A DNA stretch of 64,000 nucleotides from Opitutaceae bacterium (GTDB lineage: Bacteria; Verrucomicrobiota; Verrucomicrobiia; Opitutales; Opitutaceae): contig JACSRI010000164.1 of NCBI GenBank assembly GCA_014879845.1, positions 19,825 to 83,824 on the forward strand. Direction: 5' to 3'. Below the pieces are notes generated by a model. That model was not told the origin of the DNA. It was given only the letters and a program-made list of their open reading frames with translations, and ran no database searches. Shown here piece by piece: positions 31,766 through 42,046 of the stretch (positions are counted from its first letter, which is position 1; the number at the start of each line of letters is the position of its first letter). The translations under genes and the position numbers were made by a program.

Positions 31766-32488
31766 TCAGACGAACAACCCGTCGCGCATCGGCATCGTGC
31801 GGTCGCACCGCTGCGCGATCTCGGGATTGTGTGTCACGAGGACCACGGCCTGGCCCTTCTCCTTCGCCAGGCGAAGCAGGAGCGAGAAGACCATGTTCGA
31901 ATTGGCGACGTCGAGATTGCCGGTCGGCTCGTCCGCGAGGATCAGCGCGGGTTCATTGGCGAGCGAGCGCGCGATGGCCACGCGCTGTTGTTCGCCGCCG
32001 GAAAGCTGCGACGGAAGGCGGCCCGTCTTTTCGCCGAGGCCGACTGCACTCAGCAGCTCCATGGCGCGGTCGCGCATCTGCGGCCCGGTGAGGCGCCCGA
32101 GCTTGCGCATGGGCAGCATGACATTCTCCGCTGCGGAGAATTCCGGCAGCAGGAAGTGAAACTGGAAGACGAAGCCGATGTGGTCGGCGCGCAAGGCCGT
32201 GCGCTCGTCGTCGGACGCCGAGGACGCCTCCTTGCCCTCGATCACGATGCGCCCGCCGTCGGGGCGGTCGAGCAGGCCGAGTTGGTAGAGCAGCGTGGAC
32301 TTGCCGCACCCGGAAGGACCCACGATCGCGGTGACCTCGCCGCGCCGGGCCTCGAAGGTGACGCCGCGCAGCACGTGCGTGCGCCCCGTGCCTTCGCCCA
32401 GGTAACGCTCCAATCCTTCGCAGCGAATGACCACCGTCCCGTTCGACGGCTTCTTCGCGACGGCCTGATTCGTCACGTCCGTGCTCAT
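31766..32488 (-). CDS. ABC transporter ATP-binding protein, LolD/MacB type
   Basis: Walker A GPSGCGKST, signature LSGGEQQRVAIARSL, Walker B LILADEPTGNLD. Confidence 0.93.
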   Translation of the reverse strand: MSTDVTNQAVAKKPSNGTVVIRCEGLERYLGEGTGRTHVLRGVTFEARRGEVTAIVGPSGCGKSTLLYQLGLLDRPDGGRIVIEGKEASSASDDERTALRADHIGFVFQFHFLLPEFSAAENVMLPMRKLGRLTGPQMRDRAMELLSAVGLGEKTGRLPSQLSGGEQQRVAIARSLANEPALILADEPTGNLDVANSNMVFSLLLRLAKEKGQAVVLVTHNPEIAQRCDRTMPMRDGLFV

Positions 32489-33726
32489 GATGCCGTCCCC
32501 CGAATGACATCACCCGGCTCGAGGCGCGCCGCACGTCGCGCCGGGATGAGGCTCGCCACCATGACGATGACCGCGGCCGTGCCCGCCGCGGCCAGATAGT
32601 GCCAGCCCGACCAGTTCACTGGGAACGTGTCGGTCTTGAAGATGCCGCGGATCGGCAGCGGGACCTGCGCGACGCCAAGCGTGAGCAGCGCACCCGCGAT
32701 CGAGCCGAGCAGGGTGCCGCCGGCGAGCACCATCACACCCTGCCAGATAAAGATGCGGCTGATGTCCCGGCGGGTGTACCCCATCGAGCGCAGGATCGAG
32801 ATCTCGCGGGTTTTCTCCAGGACGATCATGGCGAGCGTATTGAACATGCCGAGACCACTGATCAGGATGATGCTCGAGACGGTGATGGCGGAGGAGATGC
32901 GCAGGGCCATGAACACGCCGAGCCAGACCTTCTCGCGGTCCTGCCATGCCACGGCGACGTGGTCGATGACCTGCTGCATGCGGGCGGCGTCGGCCTGGGC
33001 GCGGTCGCGGTCGTGGACCATGATCTGCAGGATCGAGGCGCCAAACGGCCGGCGCAGCAGAGAGCGAGCGTCCCCGAGCTTCATGAAGATGCGGCTCTTG
33101 TCCACGTCCTTGGCCCCGGTCTCGAAGAGCGCGACGACCTTGTAGCGGCCGGACTGGCCGGACGCCTCGATCGTCACGCTGTCGCCGATGCCGATCTCGA
33201 GGATGCGAGCGAACTCGCGCCCCATGATGATGCCGGAAGTCTCGCCGCGGAAGCGGGCGAGGTCGCCGGCGACGATCTGGCCCTCCAGGTTCGACACACG
33301 CAGATGGTCATCGAGGTCGATCCCGTAGACCTGGCCCGTGTAGGAGCGCATCGGCCCGGTGACAAAAACCGAGCCGCGCACGATGGCGGAGAGCGCCACC
33401 ACGTTGGGAAACTGCTCGCGCAGGGCGGTGCGCAGGGCCTCTGGATTCTCGACGCCGGCGATGAGCCGACGCTGCGTGAGATCGCCGACGGAAAACGACG
33501 TCCCCTCGACCGGCATGCTGCGCAGCGTGTTCTGGAATTTGTCCTCGATGATGATCGCCCCGTTGGCGCCGAGGATCGTCTTGATAAAAAGTTCCTGGAA
33601 GCCCGTCGTCTGCGCCTGCGTGACGACGAAAAACGCCACGCCGAAGACGATGCCGAACAGGCTCATCACCATCGAGCGCTTCTTCGCCAGCAGGAAGCGG
33701 ACGGCGATGCGGAAGTTGGGAGACAT
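32485..33726 (-). CDS. ABC transporter permease, FtsX/LolC/MacB type
   Basis: 413 aa; N-terminal TM, large periplasmic domain, LEKTREISILRSMGYTRRDISRIFIWQG. Confidence 0.9.
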   Translation of the reverse strand: MSPNFRIAVRFLLAKKRSMVMSLFGIVFGVAFFVVTQAQTTGFQELFIKTILGANGAIIIEDKFQNTLRSMPVEGTSFSVGDLTQRRLIAGVENPEALRTALREQFPNVVALSAIVRGSVFVTGPMRSYTGQVYGIDLDDHLRVSNLEGQIVAGDLARFRGETSGIIMGREFARILEIGIGDSVTIEASGQSGRYKVVALFETGAKDVDKSRIFMKLGDARSLLRRPFGASILQIMVHDRDRAQADAARMQQVIDHVAVAWQDREKVWLGVFMALRISSAITVSSIILISGLGMFNTLAMIVLEKTREISILRSMGYTRRDISRIFIWQGVMVLAGGTLLGSIAGALLTLGVAQVPLPIRGIFKTDTFPVNWSGWHYLAAAGTAAVIVMVASLIPARRAARLEPGDVIRGTAS

Positions 33727-33761
33727 CGGTGGGAATGGGCAGAGGCCGCTCGCGCGGGCGC

Positions 33762-34880
33762 TCAGGCCTTCGGGCGGGGCTTGGTCTTCACCCGATCCCC
33801 GTCGCGCAGGGAGTCCAGGCCGTCGATGACCACGACGTCACCCTCTTCGAGCCCTTCCTTCACTTCGACCTCATGGATGCTCTTGAAGCCGATCTTGATC
33901 TTCTGCTCGCGGACGCGGCCAAAGCGCACCACGAAGACCTTCTCATCGGTGATCGCGGCGCGCGGGACGATGAGTGCGTCGGCGATCTCGGCGATCTTCA
34001 CGAAGCCCTCGCCCGTCATGCCGTGGAGCAGCCGCTCCTGCGGGATGTCGACCTTCAGCAGCACGCGATAGCGCTGTGTGCCGGAATCGAGCGGAGGCAG
34101 GATCTGGTCGATCTCGCCGTCGAAGCGCTCGAATGGATAGGGCTGAAACTGCACGCGCGCCTTCTGTCCGGGCTTGAGCTTGGCCACGTCCTCCTCGCTC
34201 ACGAGCATCTCGACGCGGCGCTCGCGCGAGTTGATCTGCGCGACCGGCATGCCCGGGGAGACCTGGTCGTCGGGACCGATCAGCGTCTGCACGATCGTGC
34301 CATCGATGCCGGCGAAAATCTTCATGCGCTTGAGCCGGAGGCGGGCCAGTTCGAGTTCGTTGCTCGTCGTCGCGACGTCCTGCTCGAGCCTGATGCGGTC
34401 GAGTTCGACCGCCTGCTCGGCACGCGCGGCCTCGCGGCGCGCAGCGTTGAGCGCGACCTCGGGGACGCTCCCGCGCTGGAAGTCAATCTCCGCCAGGCGC
34501 AGCGCCTCCTGCGCAGCAGCCAGGCCCTGGGCTCCCGTCGGACCGACCTCGAGTCGGCGTTTCGCGGTCGCGAGGTCGGCCTCGAGCCGCTCGATCTGCA
34601 GGAGCGTGCTGGCCGGATCGAGTTCGACCAGTAGGTCGCCGGCCTTGACCTCGGCACCGAGTTTGATGGCCGTCCGCAACACACGCCCGTCGACCTCGGC
34701 CCGCACCGTGGGCGATTGCTGCGCCATCACCGTGATCGTCCCGGGCGGGGCATCGACCACCGTGCCGCGGCGCACCGTATCGACGACCACGACGGGCCGC
34801 AGATAATTGAGGCCGGCGTAGATGGCGCCGACGAGGATGAGGAGCGGGATGCCGAGGCGAAGGAACCAGCGCATGAACAA
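33762..34880 (-). CDS. HlyD/MacA-type periplasmic adaptor
   Basis: 372 aa; N-terminal TM, VRAEVDGRVLRTAIKLGAEVKAGDLLVELDP lipoyl motif, coiled coil, GEGFVKIAEIADALIVPRAAI. Confidence 0.88.
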   Translation of the reverse strand: MFMRWFLRLGIPLLILVGAIYAGLNYLRPVVVVDTVRRGTVVDAPPGTITVMAQQSPTVRAEVDGRVLRTAIKLGAEVKAGDLLVELDPASTLLQIERLEADLATAKRRLEVGPTGAQGLAAAQEALRLAEIDFQRGSVPEVALNAARREAARAEQAVELDRIRLEQDVATTSNELELARLRLKRMKIFAGIDGTIVQTLIGPDDQVSPGMPVAQINSRERRVEMLVSEEDVAKLKPGQKARVQFQPYPFERFDGEIDQILPPLDSGTQRYRVLLKVDIPQERLLHGMTGEGFVKIAEIADALIVPRAAITDEKVFVVRFGRVREQKIKIGFKSIHEVEVKEGLEEGDVVVIDGLDSLRDGDRVKTKPRPKA

Positions 34881-34886
34881 ATCGGG

Positions 34887-36332
34887 TTAGCGGGGGATCC
34901 TGCCTTCACGCTGCAGTTTTTCGACGAGCGGGTCGGCCTGGATCGCGGTGAGGAAGGCGGCGACGGTGCGAAGGTAGTCGCGGCGCGACTCGCACACGCT
35001 GTATTCAGCGGACCGCCACGCGAGCAGGGCGGCGTCGACCTCGTCCTGCGAGGCGCGCCCCTCCTTCTGAAACGACACGAGCGAGTCGTAGCTGCTTTGT
35101 GCGCCGGCGTAGCCACGTTCGGCGATGACAAGACCGCGGGTGGAGAACCCCAGTTCCTTTTCAGCGGCCTCGATCGACTCAATCAGGTCCTGTTCCAGCT
35201 GTTCGAGGTTCTTCTCTGCGCGACGGATGCGCGCCTGGGCGGCGCGGGCCCGCGAGGCGCTCGATTTGCTGTCCCAGATCGCCCAATTCATCGAAATGCC
35301 GCCGAAGTAGGTGGTGACCATGTAGCGTTGTTCGACGTTGGTCGTGCGGCTGTCCATGTCCTGGGAGACTCCAGCCGAGAGGTTGAACTTCGGCCTGAGT
35401 TCGTTGCGTGTAATGCGCAGACGGAGGCGGTCGATCTCGAGGCTTTTGATCGCGCGGTAGTAACTGACGTGGTCCTCGAACCCGCGGCGCGTGACGTATT
35501 CGGTCCGCAGCGGGATGGAGCGCGACTCCTTCACCTGCGCAACCGCCGGCAACGTCTCGGGCACTTCGGCGAGCGAAAAGTCGGGCTTGCCCACGAGATC
35601 GCGAAACTGTCGCAGGAGTCGCTGGAGCGCGTAGTCGGCGCGGTCCCCGGCCAGCACCTTGCTTTCGATCGTGGCCTCGAACGACGCGATCGTGCGAGCC
35701 GGCACGCGCCCTTCAGCTACCTGCTGCCGGATGTTCGCCAGTTGCGCTCGGCTGTGTTCGAGGTCGAGGGCGCGGTTGCGCTGGGCGACACGCAGGGCGA
35801 CGAGCGCGAGGTAGTTGTCGCGAATCCGGTTGGCAAAAAGCTGATACCCCTCGGTGAAATTCCGGTCCGCGATCAGACGGTTAATCCGGCCAATCTCCGC
35901 CTGAGCCTTGAGCGACCCCCAATGAAAAAACGGCTGGCTGATCGAAAGATCAAAATAGGTGCGCTGGCCCGTGGAGCTCTGGTCGGCCTCGAGCCGGTCC
36001 TCACGCTGCATGCGAAAACTCGCGTAGCCCCCGGCGCGCGGATAGAGCACGGAGCGATCGGCCTGCTCATCATAACTCGCGGCCAGACGCGTGAGGGTTT
36101 CCTGGATCATCGTCGGCGACTGCGCCAGTGCATCCACGAGGAGCGCCTCCAACTGCGGAAAGACGGTCTCGGCCCGAGGAAGGTCGGAAGCATCATCAAC
36201 CGACGTATCCGCGACCGCCGCCACGGGCGATTGGGCCGTCGACTCGACGTCCGCCGCCCACACACCTGCACCCGTTCCAACCACGAGAGTGGCGAGTAGG
36301 TAAACCTGAAGACGTCGCGGGACTATCAGCAT
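34887..36332 (-). CDS. TolC-family outer-membrane efflux protein (start placed internally in the 848-aa ORF)
   Basis: MLIVPRRLQVYLLATLVVGTGAGVWA signal peptide at 36332; repeated amphipathic helices (SRARAAQARIRRAEKNLEQLEQDLIESIEAAEKEL). Confidence 0.8.
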   Translation of the reverse strand: MLIVPRRLQVYLLATLVVGTGAGVWAADVESTAQSPVAAVADTSVDDASDLPRAETVFPQLEALLVDALAQSPTMIQETLTRLAASYDEQADRSVLYPRAGGYASFRMQREDRLEADQSSTGQRTYFDLSISQPFFHWGSLKAQAEIGRINRLIADRNFTEGYQLFANRIRDNYLALVALRVAQRNRALDLEHSRAQLANIRQQVAEGRVPARTIASFEATIESKVLAGDRADYALQRLLRQFRDLVGKPDFSLAEVPETLPAVAQVKESRSIPLRTEYVTRRGFEDHVSYYRAIKSLEIDRLRLRITRNELRPKFNLSAGVSQDMDSRTTNVEQRYMVTTYFGGISMNWAIWDSKSSASRARAAQARIRRAEKNLEQLEQDLIESIEAAEKELGFSTRGLVIAERGYAGAQSSYDSLVSFQKEGRASQDEVDAALLAWRSAEYSVCESRRDYLRTVAAFLTAIQADPLVEKLQREGRIPR

Positions 36333-36599
36333 CGTAGGTGGCGAGAATTGATCGAGGTCCGACCGGACACGGATGCACGCATCGTGTTCCGGCGCAGATG
36401 GCTGCATTGAAACCGCTCGAACCCCGGGGCATGGCAAGCCCATTTCCCCCGACGATGCGCGCGATTCCGCGGCATTCGCGTGCCGAACGACAAACACCGC
36501 ATGCCCTGCGACGCATCGGCACGGCGCCGTATTCATCGCGCGGATCACGTCGATTGGGATTTTCTCGCGCGGACCCCGCCGCCAAGGTCCATTCCCATG

Positions 36600-37355
36600 C
36601 CGGGCTTTTTGTGCCTTCAGATGCACTTCCTCGCGATCAGCGTGCGCGAGCGGCTCCGGCCGCTCCCTGTGCGCGTGCCGTCGCCGCGGCTCCGGCACCG
36701 CGTGCACGGGTCGACGGACTACCACGGTTACCTCGAGGTCGGCCAGCGTTGCTGGGCCAGCGTCGAGCACCTCGTGCGCGAGATCGGGCGCGAACCCGCG
36801 TCCTTCGAATCGATCCTCGACTACGGCTGCGGTTCGGGTCGCGTGGCGCGTGTGGTCCCTCAATCCGGCGCTCGCGGGCCCCGCACGATCACCGCGGTCG
36901 ACATCGATCCCGAGGCCATCCTCTGGTGCAGCCAGAACCTGCCGGGCATCCAATTCGCGGTGGTGTCGCCGCAGCCACCCACGCCGTTCGCCGACGGCGC
37001 CTTTGATCTGATCTTTGCGGTGTCGGTCTTCACGCACCTCGACGAGGCGAGGCAGTTCGCCCTGCTCGCCGAACTGAGGCGGCTGCTGCGTCCCGGCGGG
37101 GTCCTCGTCGCCTCGGTCCAAGGCGACTACCATCGGAGCCAGCGCAAGCGGCAGTTCGATCTCAGCTCCGGCTTCGCCTTCGTGGCGGGCGATCGGGGTT
37201 TGTTCAAGAAGGACGGTCTGCCGCGGTTCTACCAGGATGCCCAGCACACGCGTGCCTACGTGGAGCGGGAGTGGTCGAAGTATCTCGCGGTGAAGCTCTA
37301 CCGCGAGCGCGGCATGGCCGACCACCAAGACGCGGTCGTGCTGGTCCGGTCCTAG
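36600..37355 (+). CDS. Class I SAM-dependent methyltransferase (start approximate, ORF opens at 36480)
   Basis: ILDYGCGSGRVARVV, AVDIDPEAILWC, FDLIFAVSVFTHLDEARQ, LLRPGGVLVASV. Confidence 0.82.
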   Translation, partial: PGFLCLQMHFLAISVRERLRPLPVRVPSPRLRHRVHGSTDYHGYLEVGQRCWASVEHLVREIGREPASFESILDYGCGSGRVARVVPQSGARGPRTITAVDIDPEAILWCSQNLPGIQFAVVSPQPPTPFADGAFDLIFAVSVFTHLDEARQFALLAELRRLLRPGGVLVASVQGDYHRSQRKRQFDLSSGFAFVAGDRGLFKKDGLPRFYQDAQHTRAYVEREWSKYLAVKLYRERGMADHQDAVVLVRS

Positions 37356-37434
37356 CCAGCGGGTCAGGACGGAGCGGGCGAACACCGGCTTTGACTTTGC
37401 CCCACCCCACCCTAACCTCCGGCACTCGATCAAG

Positions 37435-37956
37435 ATGCAGCACCTGCACGCCTATTGGCGGATGGAATATATCGAGGCCCCGAAGGGCGAGACGTTCGGC
37501 AACCCCTTTGCCGAGATGCCGCGCCGCGGTGATGACAAGGCGACCCACATCCTCGTGCGCTCGCGCCATGCCTACATCGTGCTCAATCGCTTTCCGTACA
37601 ACGCCGGGCACCTGCTCGTGGTGCCGTATCGCGAGGTGGCGGAGCTCGCCGATCTCACGGCGGAGGAACGCGTCGACTTCATGGACACGCTGATCGCCGG
37701 GCAGGATATCCTGCGCCGGGCGCTGCGGCCCGATGGGTTCAACATCGGTTTCAACCTCGGCGCCGCGGCCGGCGCGGGCATCCCCAGGCACCTCCATGCG
37801 CACATCGTGCCGCGCTGGAACGGCGACACCAACTTCATGCCCGTGCTCGGCCAGACCCGCGTGCTCCCGCAGTCGCTCGACGCGATGTGGGCCCGCCTCC
37901 GGGAGTTCTGCGCGCCGACGGCGGCACCCGCGCCGACGTCCGCCCCCTTGGCCTGA
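37435..37956 (+). CDS. HIT family hydrolase
   Basis: GFNIGFNLGAAAGAGIPRHLHAHIVPRWNGDTNFMPV (HxHxH-type histidine triad). Confidence 0.9.
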   Translation: MQHLHAYWRMEYIEAPKGETFGNPFAEMPRRGDDKATHILVRSRHAYIVLNRFPYNAGHLLVVPYREVAELADLTAEERVDFMDTLIAGQDILRRALRPDGFNIGFNLGAAAGAGIPRHLHAHIVPRWNGDTNFMPVLGQTRVLPQSLDAMWARLREFCAPTAAPAPTSAPLA

Positions 37957-37957
37957 G

Positions 37958-38974
37958 ATGAGCGAGAGCCGTTCCAAGCCGGTTATGGCTGCCCGTACAC
38001 TCAGCTTCCAGAACGCCCGCACGATGAGCCAGCTCTACTGCGGCAACCTCGACAACCTCGCCGCGGTCGAACGCACGCTCGGGGTGAGAGTCGCCACGCG
38101 CGACGACTGGATCTCGCTCGAAGGCGAGGAGCCCGCGGTGGCGCGAGCCGAGGGTTTGTTCAACCTCCTCAACGACGGACGCACCCAGGGCCTGTTGATC
38201 AAGAACGCCGACTTCGCCCACATGCTCGAGGGCGTGGCACGCGGCGACCTCGACAAGCTACGCACCCTCTTCAGCTCGGCCGTGGCCGTGACCACGGCCA
38301 AACGCACGATCGTCCCCAAGACGCTTGGCCAGAAACAGTACCTGCAGGCGATCCAGGACAACGACGTGGTCATCGGCATCGGCCCCGCCGGCACCGGCAA
38401 GACCTACCTGGCCATGGCCGCCGCGGTCTCGGCGCTGGTCAAAAATCAGGTCCAGCGCCTCATCCTCACCCGTCCGGCGGTGGAGGCCGGCGAGGCCCTC
38501 GGATTCCTCCCCGGCGACCTGCGCGAGAAGCTTCTGCCTTATTTACGGCCGCTTTATGACGCGATGTACGACATGATCGATCGCGAGGATGCGGCCCGTC
38601 TCCTTGAAAAGGGTGTGATCGAGATCGCGCCGCTCGCCTACATGCGCGGACGCACGTTGAGCAACGCGTTCGTCATCTTGGACGAAGCACAGAACACGAC
38701 GCCGGAGCAGATGATGATGTTTCTCACCCGCCTGGGCGAGGGCAGCAAGATGGTCGTGACGGGCGACGTGACACAGATCGACCTGCCCCGCTCCAAGGCC
38801 TCCGGTCTCATTCAAGCGCGCCGCATCCTGGCCGACATTCCGGGCATCCATATCTTCAACTTCGGGCCGGGCGACGTCGTGCGACATCCCTTGGTCTTGC
38901 GCATCCTCGAAGCCTACCATAGACACCGCGACACCAAGGAAGCCCCGGACACGCCGCGCACCCCTCCCTCCTGA
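37958..38974 (+). CDS. phoH: PhoH family ATPase
   Basis: QYLQAIQDNDVVIGIGPAGTGKTYLAMAAAV, RPAVEAGEALGFLPGDLREKLLPYLRPLYDA, FVILDEAQNTTPEQMMMFLTRLGEGSKMVVTGD. Confidence 0.95.
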   Translation: MSESRSKPVMAARTLSFQNARTMSQLYCGNLDNLAAVERTLGVRVATRDDWISLEGEEPAVARAEGLFNLLNDGRTQGLLIKNADFAHMLEGVARGDLDKLRTLFSSAVAVTTAKRTIVPKTLGQKQYLQAIQDNDVVIGIGPAGTGKTYLAMAAAVSALVKNQVQRLILTRPAVEAGEALGFLPGDLREKLLPYLRPLYDAMYDMIDREDAARLLEKGVIEIAPLAYMRGRTLSNAFVILDEAQNTTPEQMMMFLTRLGEGSKMVVTGDVTQIDLPRSKASGLIQARRILADIPGIHIFNFGPGDVVRHPLVLRILEAYHRHRDTKEAPDTPRTPPS

Positions 38975-39010
38975 CGTTCTGCCACTTCTTCCCGGCGCGC
39001 CGCTTCCACC

Positions 39011-41476
39011 ATGGCCCTCTCCGATCTGTTCCGTCCCAAGGCGAACTCGCCCGTAGGTCGGCGCCGCAAGCGCAAGACGGAGACCGGCCTGGGCCTGCTG
39101 CAGTTCATGGAGCGCAGCCGGGCGGTGACGACGGCGATCTTCGTCGCGACAGTCGTGACGATCTTCCTCGTGACGTTCGTCGGGGTGAACCCCGCGGCGT
39201 TCCACATCCTCGAGGGCCAGCAGGCCACCGCGCGCATCGTGGCGGAGACGGAGTTCTCCTACCCCAGCCCGCTCCTGACGCAGCGCAAGCGCGAGCGCGT
39301 CGCCCGCGAGGTGCCGCAAGTTTACTCGATCGACATGTCCGGCTTCGACCAGTTCCGCCGGCAGGTGCTCAACCTCGAGCGCGAGTTCGAGCGCCTGGAC
39401 GCGACCTGGGCCGCGCTGCCCGAGGCCGACCGCCTGAGCGAGCTGACCATCCTCGCCGACACGATCAACCAGCGCAGCGGCTTCCACGTGAGCGTGCGCG
39501 ACCTGATCACGCTGATGAACGCCGAGCCGGCCACGCGCGAGAAGCTGATCGCCGACGGCCTGTTTAACCTCGAGGAGATCCACAAGGGCGGCATCTTCGA
39601 GCCCGACGCGACGATCGCGCCGACCGAGGAGCGCGAGATGCTCATGTTCCAAGTGCAGCGCGCCGGCGGCGACATGGTGCAGACGCGCGTGCTCTCGATC
39701 GAGGAGGCGGCGACCAATCTTCGCATCAACCTCACGGACAACCTCGCCGGCCAGGCCGCGTCGTCCCCGCTCACGCTCGCGCTTTTCCGCCTGCTCCGCC
39801 CCGGCCTGCAGGCCAACCTCCGCCATGACGAGGCCCGCACGGCCGCGCTGCAGAACAAGCTCCGCGCCGAGATCCAGCCCGTGCTCGTGCGCGTCGAGGC
39901 CGGGGAGACGATCATCGAGCCCGGCGCGCGCGTGACCGAGGAGCAGATCGAGAAACTCGAGGCCTACCAGCGCCACCTCGAGTCAAACCGCCAACTCCCG
40001 ACCGGGATCGATGAGCAAACGCTCGGCCGCGTGCTCCTGGTCGTCGGCCTGATCATCATCGCCGGCATCTACCTGCGTCTCGAGGACCCGATGACGCTCA
40101 CGAGCAACAGCCGGCTCGGGCTCCTTGCGCTCGTCATGCTGGTCAATCTCGCGTTGCTGCGCGGCACGCTCGAGGCCGGCTACTCGTCGGTGTTTCGGGC
40201 CGCGCCGGAGTTTTCGCCGCTGCTGCCCTACATGGCACCGATCGCCTTCGCTCCGATGGTCATCGGCGTGCTCATCGGCGCCGGCCCGGCGCTCTACTCC
40301 GGCCTGCTCGTGAGCGTGATCGCCGCGATCATCTTCGGCAACCGCCTCGACCTGCTCGTGCTCTCGCTGCTCGCCACGACGATCGCCGCATATTCGTGCC
40401 GCGCGGTCCGCCGGCGCTCGCGCATCGTGCGCGCGGGTTGGCTCTCCGGGGTGGTGTTCTCGATCTTTGCGTTGCTGCTCGGGCTCGTCGACCGGATGCC
40501 GCCCGACCTCGCGTGGAAGGCCGCGGTCGGCGGGCAGGTGATGGGCCTGCTCACCGGCATCGTCGTGGTCGGCATGCTGCCCGTGCTCGAGGCGCTGTTC
40601 CGGCGCACGACCGACATCACGCTGCTGGAACTCACCGACTACAACCACCCGCTCCTGCGTCGCATGCAGATGGAGGCGCCGGGCACGTATCACCACAGCC
40701 TGATGGTGGCCAATCTCTCGGAAAACGCCGCCAACGCCATCGCCGCCAACGCTCTGCTCTGCCGCGTGTGCTGCATGTTCCACGACATCGGCAAGCTGGT
40801 GAAGCCCGACTATTTTTCCGAGAATCAGCGCGGCGGCATCAACCCGCACGCCGACCGGTCACCGGCCTTCAGCGCCCTCATCATCAAGAGCCACGTGAAG
40901 GAAGGCGTCGACCTCGCGGTGAAACACAAGCTGCCGCGCCCCGTGATCGACGTGATCCGCCAGCACCACGGCACGACGCTCATCCGCTATTTTTTCACGC
41001 AGGCCCGCGAGAAGGCCAAGGCCCTCGCCAGCGCCGACCCGGGCGCCGCCCGCCTGCTCGACCCCAACGCCGCCTCGGAGTCGACCTTCCGCTACGACGG
41101 ACCGCGTCCCCAGTTCAAGGAGAGCGCGATCATCCTGATGGCCGACTCGGTCGAGGCCGCCAGCCGATCCCTGCAGAAGGTCACCCCGCAGGCGGTCGAG
41201 GAACTCATCGATGGCATCATCCGCGAAAAACTCGACGACGGCCAGATCGACGACGCGCCGCTCACGATCAAGGAAATCGCCCTCATCCGGCGCAGCTTCA
41301 CCTTCACGCTCCTCAACTCGCTCCACGCCCGGGTCGTCTACCCCAAGGCGGAAAAAGCGGAGCCCGCGAGCCGCGGCGGCGCCGCACCCGAGCGCCCGGC
41401 CGCTGGCGCGGCGTCAGCCTCAACAGCCGCCGCCCCCGCCCAGCACGGCTCGGCCGCGCCCGGTCCTCGTTCGTAA
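39011..41476 (+). CDS. 7TM-HD (PgpH/YqfF-like) phosphohydrolase, candidate c-di-AMP phosphodiesterase
   Basis: 7TMR-HDED extracellular region, 7 TM helices, HD domain YHHSLMVANLSENAANAIAANALLCRVCCMFHDIGKL; synteny phoH-HD-ybeY. Confidence 0.9.
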   Translation: MALSDLFRPKANSPVGRRRKRKTETGLGLLQFMERSRAVTTAIFVATVVTIFLVTFVGVNPAAFHILEGQQATARIVAETEFSYPSPLLTQRKRERVAREVPQVYSIDMSGFDQFRRQVLNLEREFERLDATWAALPEADRLSELTILADTINQRSGFHVSVRDLITLMNAEPATREKLIADGLFNLEEIHKGGIFEPDATIAPTEEREMLMFQVQRAGGDMVQTRVLSIEEAATNLRINLTDNLAGQAASSPLTLALFRLLRPGLQANLRHDEARTAALQNKLRAEIQPVLVRVEAGETIIEPGARVTEEQIEKLEAYQRHLESNRQLPTGIDEQTLGRVLLVVGLIIIAGIYLRLEDPMTLTSNSRLGLLALVMLVNLALLRGTLEAGYSSVFRAAPEFSPLLPYMAPIAFAPMVIGVLIGAGPALYSGLLVSVIAAIIFGNRLDLLVLSLLATTIAAYSCRAVRRRSRIVRAGWLSGVVFSIFALLLGLVDRMPPDLAWKAAVGGQVMGLLTGIVVVGMLPVLEALFRRTTDITLLELTDYNHPLLRRMQMEAPGTYHHSLMVANLSENAANAIAANALLCRVCCMFHDIGKLVKPDYFSENQRGGINPHADRSPAFSALIIKSHVKEGVDLAVKHKLPRPVIDVIRQHHGTTLIRYFFTQAREKAKALASADPGAARLLDPNAASESTFRYDGPRPQFKESAIILMADSVEAASRSLQKVTPQAVEELIDGIIREKLDDGQIDDAPLTIKEIALIRRSFTFTLLNSLHARVVYPKAEKAEPASRGGAAPERPAAGAASASTAAAPAQHGSAAPGPRS

Positions 41477-41915
41477 CGATCGCCGCGGACTCCGGCTGGA
41501 TCTCGCCGCCGTGCGCCGCGCGATCCACGCGCTCGACGCCTCGGCGCTGTTTTGTGTGCCGCTGGGCGAACTTTCGCTCGTCGTGCTCGACGCCGCTGCG
41601 ATGGGGCGCGTGCACGCCGACTTTCTCGACGATCCCTCGCCGACGGACGTGATCACCTTCGACGGCGACCCGGCCTTCGGCGCGGCCGGCGAGGTGTGCG
41701 TGTGCGCCGACGTCGCGCGCGGCTACGCGGCCGAGCACGGGGGCGGATTCTCGCGCGAACTCACGCTTTACCTCGTGCATGGCTACCTGCATCTCGCGGG
41801 CTTCGACGACACCCGCCCCGCGCTCAAGCGCCGCATGCGCGCCGCCGAACGCCGCGCCATGGCCGTGCTCGAAGCGGCGAGGATCGCGGTCGATCGCATC
41901 GCCGCTTGGAAGTAG
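41457..41915 (+). CDS. ybeY: YbeY-like endoribonuclease (start unclear; overlaps the end of the HD gene)
   Basis: DPSPTDVITFDGDPAFGAAGEVCVCADVA...YLVHGYLHLAGFDD; synteny. Confidence 0.8.
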   Translation, partial: RPVLVRNDRRGLRLDLAAVRRAIHALDASALFCVPLGELSLVVLDAAAMGRVHADFLDDPSPTDVITFDGDPAFGAAGEVCVCADVARGYAAEHGGGFSRELTLYLVHGYLHLAGFDDTRPALKRRMRAAERRAMAVLEAARIAVDRIAAWK

Positions 41916-41940
41916 GGCGGGCCTCCGTGCCCGCCCACTC
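41915..41940. repeat. REP-like palindrome
   Basis: gtagGGCGGGCctccgtGCCCGCCc just after the ybeY stop. Confidence 0.5.
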
Positions 41941-42046
41941 CCGACGACGCGCACCGAGCTGGCCCGCGGGCAGGCCGGGACACCTGCCCCACCACCCACC
42001 GGCTTTTTCATTGGCCAAGCCCGCCCCAGACGCGACGATCCCGGGC

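Noticed and set aside
32599-34071. 490-aa + strand ORF
   Set aside because: Antisense to the FtsX-type permease and adaptor genes; D/H/R-rich shadow frame
36333-37433. N-terminal ~367-aa extension of the 848-aa TolC ORF
   Set aside because: Signal peptide at 36332 gives a normal TolC-family protein; the extension is antisense to the methyltransferase gene
37958-41915. Unusual phoH-HD-ybeY cluster
   Set aside because: This order is a widely conserved housekeeping arrangement
41552-42046. N-terminal extension of the 1026-aa metalloprotease ORF
   Set aside because: Signal peptide start at 42047; upstream part overlaps ybeY and an intergenic palindrome in another frame
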